DNA of 64,000 nucleotides from Bacillota bacterium (GTDB taxonomy: Bacteria; Armatimonadota; HRBIN16), in contig JAIMBJ010000008.1 of the NCBI GenBank assembly GCA_023511455.1, positions 1 to 64,000 on the forward strand, read 5' to 3'. The position numbers and the translations under genes were made by a program. Positions 43,646 through 51,578 of the stretch are shown here, piece by piece; within the stretch, counting starts at the first letter, position 1; every line of letters starts with the position of its first letter. The notes under the pieces were generated by a model. That model worked only from the letters and a program-made list of their open reading frames with translations, made no database searches and was not told the DNA's origin.

Positions 43646-45058
43646 TCACTCCCACTCGGTATGGAAAGTGCCCGGCTTGTCGATGCGTTCGTAGGTGTGC
43701 GCACCAAAGAAGTCCCGCTGAGCCTGTATCAGGTTCGCCGGCAGGTTCGCCCGGCTCATGCCGAACAGATAATCCACCGCGCTTCCCAGTACCGGCACAG
43801 GCACACCACAGCAATGTGCAGCATCCATGACCTTCAGCGCGAACGGCAAGTTTTCCAGCACAAACGCCTGCGCCCTCGGGCTGAGCAGCAGATGTGGGTT
43901 GTCGCCGCCCTCCTGAACGATTTCGCGCAGGAAGTTCAGCATCCGCGCCCGGATGATGCAGCCCCCTTTCCAGATGCGCAGTACCTCGGACAGGTTCAAG
44001 CCGTAGTCATAAGCGCGTGAAGCCTCCGACAGGAGCCACAACCCCTGCGAAAAGGCGAGAAACATGCTCAGGCGTAGAGAGTGTTCCATCGCCTCTATCA
44101 GGGGCTGAGTATCCAGCGGGCACGACTGGCACAGCTGGTCGGAGATGGCTTCGGCAATCTTCACGCGATGCTCCTTGAAGTGTGACAGGGTGCGTGCGAA
44201 CACCGCCGTCGCTAGCGAGGGAGTCGGCACGCCGAGGTCCAGAGCCGCCTGCGCCGTCCATTTGCCGGTGCCCTTCTGCTCCGCTTTGTCCAGAATCATC
44301 TCCACCAGCGGTTTGCCCGTTTCCTCATCCGTCTTGCGCAGCGCTTTATAGGAAATCTCCATCAGGAATGAGTTCAGCTCGCCCTGGTTCCATCGCTCAA
44401 AGAGGTCGGCAATGTGGGCGGTAGACAGTCTGGCGGCGGCGCGCAGCACGTCGTAAGCCTCTGCGATGGCTTGCATGATGGCGTATTCGATGCCGTTATG
44501 CACCATCTTGACGAAGTGCCCTGCCCCCCCACGCCCCAGGTAGGTACAGCACGCTCCGTCCTCGGTTTGAGCCGCGATACGAGTCAATACCTCCTCCACC
44601 AGCGCGTAGGCTTCGGGAGTGCCGCCCGGCATGATGGATGGACCCTCCAGTGCGCCCCGTTCGCCGCCGCTCACGCCAGTTCCCAGGAACAGCAAACCTC
44701 TGGCAGCGAGGTTCTCCATGCGCCTTTCGGTATCGGCGTAGTGGGAGTTGCCCATGTCGATAATCAGGTCGCGACTGTCCAGCAGGGGAATCAGGCTGTC
44801 TATCATGGCGTCTACCGCCGCGCCCGCCTGCACCATCAGGATGACCTTGCGTGGTCGCGCCAGGCTCTGCACGAAGGTTTGCAGGTCGTACGCGGGAGTA
44901 ATTGGCTCGTTCCTGACGCGCTCCGTGAGGAACGCCTCTGTGCGCGAAGCAGTGCGGTTGTAGACGCTCACCGAATAACCCTTGCGCGCGATATTCAGCG
45001 CAAGGTTCTGCCCCATCACGCCTAAGCCAATCAGACCGATGAAGTTGCCGTCTGCCAT
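43646..45058 (-). CDS. gnd: 6-phosphogluconate dehydrogenase (decarboxylating)
   Basis: The protein has 470 residues, the long NADP type. It forms ribulose 5-phosphate and CO2 in the oxidative pentose phosphate pathway. Evidence includes the Rossmann motif IGLGVMGQNLALNIA, the NRT cofactor-selectivity segment, GVSGGERGALEGPSIMPGG and the catalytic Lys in GAGHFVKMVHNGIEYAIMQ. The C-terminal helical domain contains IWKGGCIIRA. It ends two bases from the convergent barrel gene. No other pentose phosphate gene is nearby. Confidence 0.97.
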   Translation of the reverse strand: MADGNFIGLIGLGVMGQNLALNIARKGYSVSVYNRTASRTEAFLTERVRNEPITPAYDLQTFVQSLARPRKVILMVQAGAAVDAMIDSLIPLLDSRDLIIDMGNSHYADTERRMENLAARGLLFLGTGVSGGERGALEGPSIMPGGTPEAYALVEEVLTRIAAQTEDGACCTYLGRGGAGHFVKMVHNGIEYAIMQAIAEAYDVLRAAARLSTAHIADLFERWNQGELNSFLMEISYKALRKTDEETGKPLVEMILDKAEQKGTGKWTAQAALDLGVPTPSLATAVFARTLSHFKEHRVKIAEAISDQLCQSCPLDTQPLIEAMEHSLRLSMFLAFSQGLWLLSEASRAYDYGLNLSEVLRIWKGGCIIRARMLNFLREIVQEGGDNPHLLLSPRAQAFVLENLPFALKVMDAAHCCGVPVPVLGSAVDYLFGMSRANLPANLIQAQRDFFGAHTYERIDKPGTFHTEWE

Positions 45059-45135
45059 TGCTATACACCCTTCACCAGCATTTAGTCAGCGGATACCGGT
45101 TTTCCTTTGATAAGTGTATCCGCCGGGATACTGCA

Positions 45136-46650
45136 CTACCGCCTGCCTTCCTTGCGCACGGTTACCTTCCGAATCAACAACTCCTCTGCAGAACCCAAAC
45201 GGAAGTCCGCGCCATTCGCCCTGTTTACAAAACGGGCATCTCTCAGGGACACGCGGAAGGTTTGCCACGCACCGGTTCCCCCCGGCGTGAACCTCTGCGC
45301 CAGCTTGAACGCGCCCTGATGCGGGCCGCCCGCCGGGTCGGAAGAGTCGTATTCAAGCGTGAACTCGCGGACGGTATCCCAAACTTCTACCTCGATTTGC
45401 ACCAGATCATCGCCATCGAAATAGAAGCTGTCGTCCACGTCGAAGTAGGCAAAGCGCACGTTGTGGTGGCGGTTGGGCAGAGTTCTCCAGGCAGAGACGC
45501 CCCCTGCTTCGGCAGGTTCCATCAAGCCATCCCCGTTGGGGTCGATATGCAGGCGGATGCCCCGCTCGACGGGTTGTCGTTCCAGCACAATGGAGACCTC
45601 CTGCGCCTTAGAGTACGCTCCCTGTGGGCGCAGTTGCACTCCTCGTCGGAACAGGTTCGCGTAACGGGCGTTCAGCTTGACATACTGGTCGCCGTACTCA
45701 CGGGTGGGGCAAATCTCGGAGCCTTCATGCAGCTCGTTCCAGGTCTCTATCATCACAATGAACGGACGACGCTTCGGGTTCATGCGCAGGATTTGCTCCC
45801 AGCTGCGTTCGAAGAACTTGCCCCCTTCGCGGTCGCGCACCAGAGGAGCCCTGCCCGGCACGGCGGAGTGGTCATAGCCAGGACCGATAGCTGCGACCTC
45901 CAGAATGGCAGGCGCTATCGCGCCGCCCCAGCCGTACACACTGTCGGTGCGCACTTTGCCCCACGACACCTCCCGCACGATGTAGGGACGACAGCCAAAG
46001 TGCTTGGCGAACTGCTGATACACGAAGTCTATCGCCTGCTGGTTATAGTCCTTTGCGAAAGCCGCCGCGTACAGGAATATCAGCGGACGGTGGTCGATCA
46101 TCGCCCACAGTTTGGGAGGCAGCATCGAGAAGAAGTCACGGGTGGAGACGTAAAACCACTCCTGTCCCTCGCGCGTGGTGAGGTCGGCATGGTAGTTATC
46201 GGCGTTCCATTGCAGGGTGGAGGTGTCGTAGAACAGCCCGATTTTGGGCGGGCGGCGTTTGGCAGCCAGCATCTGTTCCTGCGCCTTCACCAGCGCAGCC
46301 AGCCCCTCAAAGCTCCAGTACAGCCCTTTGCCCGGCTGCCGGTCGGCAGGATTGCCCCAGTAGACGGGCAGGATGAAATCGATTCCGGCACGCAGGATGT
46401 CCTCCATCTCCCGCCGATGCCAGTCCACCGAGCGATAGCTATAACCTTCCGGGTTCGCCGGATGGTCGGTCAGGGCATCGGTTCCGTCGGGGTCGATGAA
46501 ATGCTCCCCCGTGTTCACGTCGTACCAGTAGAAATAGTAGGTACCCACGATGGGCTGCCCCGTGCGAAAGGTGGACAGCGCGCGAATCGTGGCAGGCTTG
46601 TGCCCGATATAGTTGCCCATCGGGGGCAGTTGCAGGAAGCGTGCAGGCAT
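45136..46650 (-). CDS. DUF5010-like glycoside-hydrolase-fold protein
   Basis: The protein has 504 residues. The GTYYFYWYDVNTGEHF start and the pattern AGIDFILPVYWG...KIGLFYDTST...FVIMIETWNELHEGSEICPTREYG match DUF5010/GH99-like barrels. The Glu in ETWNE (about 310) and other acidic residues are candidate catalytic groups. A C-terminal beta domain (about 390-504) resembles a carbohydrate-binding sandwich. No signal peptide is visible. An endo-acting glycan hydrolase is a reasonable inference; the substrate is unknown. Confidence 0.75.
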   Translation of the reverse strand: MPARFLQLPPMGNYIGHKPATIRALSTFRTGQPIVGTYYFYWYDVNTGEHFIDPDGTDALTDHPANPEGYSYRSVDWHRREMEDILRAGIDFILPVYWGNPADRQPGKGLYWSFEGLAALVKAQEQMLAAKRRPPKIGLFYDTSTLQWNADNYHADLTTREGQEWFYVSTRDFFSMLPPKLWAMIDHRPLIFLYAAAFAKDYNQQAIDFVYQQFAKHFGCRPYIVREVSWGKVRTDSVYGWGGAIAPAILEVAAIGPGYDHSAVPGRAPLVRDREGGKFFERSWEQILRMNPKRRPFIVMIETWNELHEGSEICPTREYGDQYVKLNARYANLFRRGVQLRPQGAYSKAQEVSIVLERQPVERGIRLHIDPNGDGLMEPAEAGGVSAWRTLPNRHHNVRFAYFDVDDSFYFDGDDLVQIEVEVWDTVREFTLEYDSSDPAGGPHQGAFKLAQRFTPGGTGAWQTFRVSLRDARFVNRANGADFRLGSAEELLIRKVTVRKEGRR

Positions 46651-46749
46651 AGCGTCCTCCCGAATCGAACTGTATGTGTGCTTCGCCGCACCGGTATAGA
46701 TTCCTTTCTGTTCTGGTCGGCTCTATGATTGAGAGTTTTTCATTAGCAC

Positions 46750-47028
46750 ATGAGAGTTTCCTTTAGTGTCTCAATTGAAGGGGAGACTTTCTCACAAAGC
46801 GTGGAGGTAGACCTGCTCGCAAAAGCGGTGGTCGGAGACCTCATCTCGCAGGTCTCCAGTAGGAGCGGCAAGCGTCTGGCTGTCTTTGTGTTTCGTCGAC
46901 AGCTTGGTAGGTTGGATTCGGCTATCAGTATGCATGTCAAGTTACTGAACACGGAAGGACAGACAGAGACCGTATGGCATGTGGTTGTAGACCTGCAGGG
47001 CAACGTGTTACATCTGCATTCGCAATGA
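46750..47028 (+). CDS. Small hypothetical protein (92 aa), beta-rich
   Basis: Strands alternate with few helices: RVSFSVSIEGETFSQSVEVDL at the N-terminus and VWHVVVDLQGNVLHLHS at the end, with a central VSSRSGKRLAVFVFRR. The family is unknown. No clear ribosome site precedes the ATG at 46750; TATGAT near 46724 could be a -10 box. The next gene begins 13 bases later, so the two form a pair at the edge of the restriction-modification island. Confidence 0.55.
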   Translation: MRVSFSVSIEGETFSQSVEVDLLAKAVVGDLISQVSSRSGKRLAVFVFRRQLGRLDSAISMHVKLLNTEGQTETVWHVVVDLQGNVLHLHSQ

Positions 47029-47041
47029 AGGTATAATCCAG

Positions 47042-47347
47042 ATGGAGGACACGAAAGTGAAGACGAAGGTGGACCTGCACGCTGTGAACGCGGAGACACA
47101 GCAACGGATACGTTCTTACCTGTCTGGAGATTGCACCAGACAGCAAATAGCAGAGTGGGCAATGCAGCAGGTCAAAATGCTACCCGCTCAAGACCTTATC
47201 GACAGCGAGTACGGTCAGCTGCTGGACTATGTGCTGTGTCGCCTGCTAGACGATGACTGGGTTAGTGATGTAGAGTATCACCAGGAGCTGCACGAGTTGT
47301 TATCTCGTCTTGAACGCGCTGAGCGCGACGAGGTCTTTTTGCCTTAG
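47042..47347 (+). CDS. Small hypothetical protein (101 aa), helical
   Basis: The protein is acidic and helical: RIRSYLSGDCTRQQIAEWAMQQV is followed by YGQLLDYVLCRLLDDDW and ELHELLSRLERAERDE. The layout recalls small immunity or antitoxin-like helical proteins, but I cannot name the family. TATAAT (47032-47037) lies only four bases before the ATG, too close for a transcript that includes it unless an internal GTG at 47057 is used; the ATG may be read from the upstream gene instead. Confidence 0.55.
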   Translation: MEDTKVKTKVDLHAVNAETQQRIRSYLSGDCTRQQIAEWAMQQVKMLPAQDLIDSEYGQLLDYVLCRLLDDDWVSDVEYHQELHELLSRLERAERDEVFLP

Positions 47348-47399
47348 ACGCTCTATTCACGCCGTCACTGTTGTACCCTCTTGCCTGAGCGCATGACTG

Positions 47400-48206
47400 C
47401 TACTCAGTGACAGCTAGCTCCGCGTATTTCTCATCAAACCGCCGGATGACCTCACGGAACTCTTCGGGAAGCAGGCTCAGGGTGTTCTGCACAATCGCTT
47501 CAGGCATCTCCTTGTAGTACGCGGCGGCGATTCCTCCCGTGATACACGCTAAGGTGTCGCTGTCGCCGCCCAGCGAGATTGCCAGCCGTATCGCGCTCTC
47601 ATAGTCCGTGCTCTCCAGAAAGGCCACGATTGCCTGAGGCACGGTCTGCTGGCAGGTTTCGTTGAACCGGTATGTGGGTCGGATTTCGTTCAGCGTGAAG
47701 TCGAGGTCATAACCGAAGGTGCGCGTGACGTAATCACGGATTTGTTGCCTGGTGCATCCGGTGCGGGCAAGGTAGATGGCGGCGGCGGTCGCCTGTGCCC
47801 CTTTGATACCTTCGGGATGATTGTGGGTCACCTCTGCGGAACGCTGTGCCAGTTGCAGTGCCTCTTCCAGCGTGGAGGCGGCAAAACCGATGGGGCTGGC
47901 TCGCATCGCGGAGCCGTTGCCGAAACTGCCATAGGGTCGTGGATTGTCGGAATGAAGCCAGTGGCGGAAAAAGCCGCCATAGCCCCGGTTCGGGTAGCGT
48001 CTACCGTAATCGCGCAATGTCGCGGCGAAATCTTTGCCGGACAGGATGCTGTCGGCAACGGCGATGGTCAGCACCGTATCATCTGTGAAGTCCGATTGTG
48101 CACTGAACAGGGGGAAATCTGTGGTTTTGATTCGGTTCCACTCATAGGGCGCACCAATCACATCGCCTGCAATCGCACCGATAATGGTTGGGATATACTG
48201 CGCCAT
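47400..48206 (-). CDS. ADP-ribosylglycohydrolase family protein
   Basis: The protein has 268 residues. The binuclear magnesium site is intact: IAGDVIGAPYEW, FTDDTVLTIAVA (Thr41-Asp42-Asp43) and SLGGDSDTLACITGGIAAAYY. The family (DraG, ARH) removes ADP-ribose from proteins or nucleic acids. The ATG at 48206 has GGAGGAAGAG upstream. It follows the DUF5615-type gene by 80 bases on the same strand and may belong to the same operon; DraG-like enzymes also occur as antitoxins against ADP-ribosyl toxins, but no such toxin is recognised here. Confidence 0.92.
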   Translation of the reverse strand: MAQYIPTIIGAIAGDVIGAPYEWNRIKTTDFPLFSAQSDFTDDTVLTIAVADSILSGKDFAATLRDYGRRYPNRGYGGFFRHWLHSDNPRPYGSFGNGSAMRASPIGFAASTLEEALQLAQRSAEVTHNHPEGIKGAQATAAAIYLARTGCTRQQIRDYVTRTFGYDLDFTLNEIRPTYRFNETCQQTVPQAIVAFLESTDYESAIRLAISLGGDSDTLACITGGIAAAYYKEMPEAIVQNTLSLLPEEFREVIRRFDEKYAELAVTE

Positions 48207-48286
48207 TCTCTTCCTCCGTCCAGAAGTTTGCCAACAATATTCTCTACCGCACGATATTTTCCCTTTGAGAAGACGAGGCTGCAGGT

Positions 48287-48838
48287 TCAATCCATGCTGC
48301 AGGAACTGAGGTAGCCACAGGCTGGGCAGACCTGTTTGCATCCGTGCAGTGGTTTCATCGTATAACCACACACCGGGCAGGCAAGGTGCGAGGGAATAGA
48401 CGGTGTCGCTGAGGGCGAGGGAAGCGGTTCGTGCGGGCGGGGTTGCAGCTCGGGTGTGGCGATCTCCGGCGGACGGGCAACCAGCGGATACACCCGCGCC
48501 CGGTACCCCTCCACGATAATCAAGCTGGTCATCACCTTTGCGTCGGGCAGTTTCCGCAGCAGTTCCGTCATGATTTTCATCTGACTTTGCGGGCGGGGGT
48601 CGCCAGCCAGCAGCAGGATGGCTCCCGGACGCCAGCCGCTTTGACGCGAAATCAGTCGGACAAACGCTGGCGACGCGCTTACCAGCACCCGACCCTCTCG
48701 CCAGGCGGTCTGCACGAGGGCTTCGTCGGATGCACTGTGCAGGATGGGGTCGCCGCGTACCTCGCGCACGTCGTGTCCCATTTTGCGCAGGTGTGCCGCG
48801 ACCTGTGCGCTTATCTGGCTATCCAGCAGCAGCTTCAT
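48287..48838 (-). CDS. DUF5615 PIN-like protein with C-terminal zinc ribbon
   Basis: The protein has 183 residues. LLLDSQISAQVAAHLRKMGHDVREVRG is the DUF5615/Mut7-C-type PIN-like opening with its first acidic residue, and SDEALVQTAWREGRVLVSAS supplies the next conserved acidic and hydrophobic segment. A Pro-rich linker (about 135-155) leads to a C-terminal zinc ribbon of four Cys pairs or more (ACPVCGYTMKPLHGCKQVCPACGYLSSC). DUF5615 proteins are usually toxin-like partners of DUF433 antitoxins; the zinc ribbon is not usual. The ATG at 48838 overlaps the DUF433-type gene by 20 bases, supporting a functional pair. Confidence 0.78.
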   Translation of the reverse strand: MKLLLDSQISAQVAAHLRKMGHDVREVRGDPILHSASDEALVQTAWREGRVLVSASPAFVRLISRQSGWRPGAILLLAGDPRPQSQMKIMTELLRKLPDAKVMTSLIIVEGYRARVYPLVARPPEIATPELQPRPHEPLPSPSATPSIPSHLACPVCGYTMKPLHGCKQVCPACGYLSSCSMD

Positions 48839-49142
48839 CTTCTTGCTCCAGTTTCTCTGCCGCCACAAGCAGCGCCAGTCGCAGGTCTTCTTCGCTCAGC
48901 TGAGGATAGGCACGCAGAATCTCCCAGTGGCTCATGCCTGCCGCGAAGCAGCGCAGGATGAACGAAACAGGCATCCGCTCTTCGGGAATGCTGAGTGCCC
49001 CCCCGCAAATACCGGGCTCCTTACGCACACGGTTCCGGGCGTACAGACTCATTGTTTGCTCCAGAATGATGTGGTAATCACCCTGCGTTACTATTTTACC
49101 ACTTCGAGTGACGGAGAAGAAGGCGGGTTGTGGCGCAGGCAT
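48819..49142 (-). CDS. DUF433 family antitoxin-like protein
   Basis: The protein is about 107 residues. The C-terminal part is a DUF433 domain: RKEPGICGGALSIPEERMPVSFILRCFAAGMSHWEILRAYPQLSEEDLRLALLVAAEKLEQE, in which GG..I..ERMPV corresponds to the usual GGKPVIRGTRIPV with several changes. DUF433 proteins are DNA-binding antitoxin-type partners of DUF5615 or PIN toxins. The start is uncertain: ATG at 49142 sits ten bases after the restriction-enzyme stop, ATG at 49052 would leave only the core domain, and upstream ones overlap the previous gene. Confidence 0.75.
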   Translation of the reverse strand: MPAPQPAFFSVTRSGKIVTQGDYHIILEQTMSLYARNRVRKEPGICGGALSIPEERMPVSFILRCFAAGMSHWEILRAYPQLSEEDLRLALLVAAEKLEQEDEAAAG

Positions 49143-49152
49143 CGAAAATGCT

Positions 49153-50136
49153 TCACCGATAATCATCGAGCAGATTGTCAGGGGCATACTGTTCCCCAGA
49201 CTCCCGAACCACGAAAACATTGCTTGCTTGCAGTTCAGGTGCCCCGAAAGCTTTTTGAAGCACACGGTCTAGCAAGCTTTCGACACTACCGGCAACTGAT
49301 TGGTGAGGAATGCCCAGCTTGCGCAGGATATTCGCGAATTGAGACAGGTCTTTTGCATCGCGCAGCTCCATCCACAAAATACCTCGTTGTTTCAACTGCT
49401 CCTTGTTCTTTTCCGACAGTTTGTCCGCGATAAAAATGTTGGCGTCGCGGGCAAAAGCGGCATCAGCGCTTTCGGGATTTCCTTTGCCCATTAGCTTGAC
49501 CTCGCAACGATAATACTTGCCGTCGCCACCTATCAAATAAAAGTCTACCTCTCTGTCATGCCCTTCCTGAGCCTTCAGCGCGTAGTGAGAGCGAGGCACC
49601 TCATGGAGGGCGCAAAGTGTCATCATGAGCGGCTTCTCTACCTGCTTGCCTGCGGTGCTCCAAACACTTCCTCGGATGGCTGCGCGCGCGACGGCAAGCG
49701 CGTTGATGACTATGAGACTTTCGTTAATGTCAAGGTCAATCGCCACGTTGTTAAATTTGATGGTAAGGGTGATGTTCACTTCTGTTTCGCTGGCGAGTTC
49801 GCGGATGGCTTGATAGAGTGTCGCGTAGTGTTCGGCGGCGGCTTGTATCACAATCTCTTTGCGGGTCGTGTTATACATGTTATTGATGGTTTTGATATTC
49901 AGCCCAGCATGACGGGCAATCTGCTCCTTCGGGAGTTCTGTTGCCAGCATTTCGTGCTGGTACCAGTCAACGGTAATCTGCTGCTGGCGCATCTTCGATT
50001 CAGCCACGCGCTTGAAAAAGTCGATAGCATACTCCAAGAATTGAGCGTCGATGAGTGCGACCACTTCTGACCGATAATCCTGCCCCAGAATGAGTTTGTA
50101 CACGATGCTGCGGATGAGTGAGGAGGACGCCGTCAT
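49153..50136 (-). CDS. CfrBI-like type II restriction endonuclease
   Basis: The protein has 327 residues and resembles the CfrBI restriction-enzyme family, whose prototype cuts CCWWGG. The PD-(D/E)XK-type core is visible: Asp198 in REVDFYLIGGDG and Glu212-Val-Lys214 in YRCEVKLMGKGNPESAD. An N-terminal helical domain with an HTH-like LPKEQIARHAGLNIKTINNMYN (about 69-90) may contact DNA. The start at 50136 overlaps the methyltransferase stop by four bases (ATGA), the usual order in which protection is made first. The target sequence is inferred from the family, not read from the protein. Confidence 0.75.
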   Translation of the reverse strand: MTASSSLIRSIVYKLILGQDYRSEVVALIDAQFLEYAIDFFKRVAESKMRQQQITVDWYQHEMLATELPKEQIARHAGLNIKTINNMYNTTRKEIVIQAAAEHYATLYQAIRELASETEVNITLTIKFNNVAIDLDINESLIVINALAVARAAIRGSVWSTAGKQVEKPLMMTLCALHEVPRSHYALKAQEGHDREVDFYLIGGDGKYYRCEVKLMGKGNPESADAAFARDANIFIADKLSEKNKEQLKQRGILWMELRDAKDLSQFANILRKLGIPHQSVAGSVESLLDRVLQKAFGAPELQASNVFVVRESGEQYAPDNLLDDYR

Positions 50137-51494
50137 CGGTGTTGCCCCTGATGCTGCTCGCTGAGGCGGGCAAACTCGTCGAGTGACAACGCGCGCATAG
50201 CCTTGTCGCCAAAAAGGCTCCCTTCGCTCAGCAACTGCTTTGCGTAGGCGGCATACTGGGGGTCTTTCTCCGTCAGAAAGAAGTATCTGCCGAGTTGCAA
50301 AGCGGCAACGCCTACCGTCCCACGTCCGGCAAACGGATCAAAAATGAGGTCGCCGCGATATGAATAGAGCTCAATGACCCGGGCTGCCAGCTCCACCGGA
50401 AACACCGCCGGATGAACAGGGTCTGCGGATGGCGCTATCTTCCACAGGTTGGTCTTCTCATAGTCGCCACGCACTTTGCTGGCTTCCACCGTCTCCTCAT
50501 CGTATTGGCGCATGTTCCAGTCGATCAGTTTGTGGGTATGCTTGCGGTATACAATAACATACTCCACCACGGAGTTCGCTTTATACCCCAACGGCTTGCG
50601 ATGCTGGTAGAAGCCACCATTACGGTTTTTGGCGCTGGGTTCCGGTTTTACCCAGATAATATCGTCGATGAAATCGAAACCAATCCTGGTGATGAGGGGA
50701 TGAATGTCAAAGGGTATCAGGTAACGGGTACTGGAGTGCTGTCGGCTCATACGCGGTACCAGCACCGGAGAAGTATTCAACACAAAGAATCTCCCTTCTT
50801 TGGTGATGCGGTGTACCTCGGTGAAAACACGCACTAAGAACTGCAAATACTCTTCGTAGCTCTGGTAAATAGTATAATCGCGGGCATTGTAGTAAGGAGG
50901 CGACGTAAAAGTCAAATGTACTGACTCATCCGGCACATAACGCAGGGCCTCCAGCACATCTGCGTTGACCAGCACATTGTGCAGCCACTCCGGACTTCGT
51001 GTATGTTCCCGGCTGTCTTTGCGCACACTTTCTGGATGCGCATCGAGCTCGGTGGCGACGGCTTTGCGGACCAGCTCACTGGGGTGGCGACGCAGTTTTT
51101 GCAGATGTTGAATGACCTCTGCGTTGTGTCGGAAACAAAGCAGCCCGCGCATCGCTTGTAGGACTACCTTGGGGTCTTCATCGCCCAAAAAGCGCAGAAG
51201 ATGAGGGATGGCTTCCGGGCGGCGAAGCCTCCCGATAGCCGAAACGAACTCACGGCGAGCCAGTGTGTTCGGTTCCTTCTGGGCACACTGCGCGAGAAAA
51301 GGCAACAGAGAAAGATTCCGCAGCTTACCCAGATTCTTTGCTGCAGCAAGCCGTACCTTCGGATGCGAGTGCTGTGCCAGCTGCATCAGCGGTGCCGGGT
51401 CAGTATCTGGTGGTAGCCTCCCCAGCTTTTCCAGTCGTTCCAAAACGACCGTCCCATCGGCTTCGGCAGCGATGTCGAACAATGCGGAGTGCAT
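50133..51494 (-). CDS. HEAT-repeat N4/N6 DNA methyltransferase
   Basis: The protein is 453 residues from the ATG at 51494, chosen because AGAGAGGTG lies upstream (a GTG at 51506 is possible). Residues about 40-160 are HEAT repeats (AQHSHPKVRLAAAKNLGKL, LGDEDPKVVLQAMRGLL, LRRHPSELVRKAVATEL). The catalytic half has TSPPY (about 197-201), typical of m4C and some m6A enzymes, before the FDPFAGRGTVGVAAL AdoMet site near the C-terminus, a beta-class order. It would protect the host DNA from the adjacent nuclease. HEAT repeats might aid DNA or partner binding. Confidence 0.85.
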   Translation of the reverse strand: MHSALFDIAAEADGTVVLERLEKLGRLPPDTDPAPLMQLAQHSHPKVRLAAAKNLGKLRNLSLLPFLAQCAQKEPNTLARREFVSAIGRLRRPEAIPHLLRFLGDEDPKVVLQAMRGLLCFRHNAEVIQHLQKLRRHPSELVRKAVATELDAHPESVRKDSREHTRSPEWLHNVLVNADVLEALRYVPDESVHLTFTSPPYYNARDYTIYQSYEEYLQFLVRVFTEVHRITKEGRFFVLNTSPVLVPRMSRQHSSTRYLIPFDIHPLITRIGFDFIDDIIWVKPEPSAKNRNGGFYQHRKPLGYKANSVVEYVIVYRKHTHKLIDWNMRQYDEETVEASKVRGDYEKTNLWKIAPSADPVHPAVFPVELAARVIELYSYRGDLIFDPFAGRGTVGVAALQLGRYFFLTEKDPQYAAYAKQLLSEGSLFGDKAMRALSLDEFARLSEQHQGQHR

Positions 51495-51578
51495 AAAGGT
51501 AGTCACCTCTCTGATGGCTTCCCTGGTAACAATCTTCCTGAGTATAGTATACCTTGCTATGAAAAACCCTTAGCAGCC

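Noticed and set aside
45058-46728. Long plus-strand open frame opposite the DUF5010-like gene
   Set aside because: The minus-strand frame has coherent glycosidase-type motifs; the plus frame has none.
49153-51494. Avoidance of CCWWGG sites as support for the R-M specificity
   Set aside because: Several CCWWGG sites, such as CCATGG near 33617 and 38272, are present; methylation would protect them and I could not count them rigorously.
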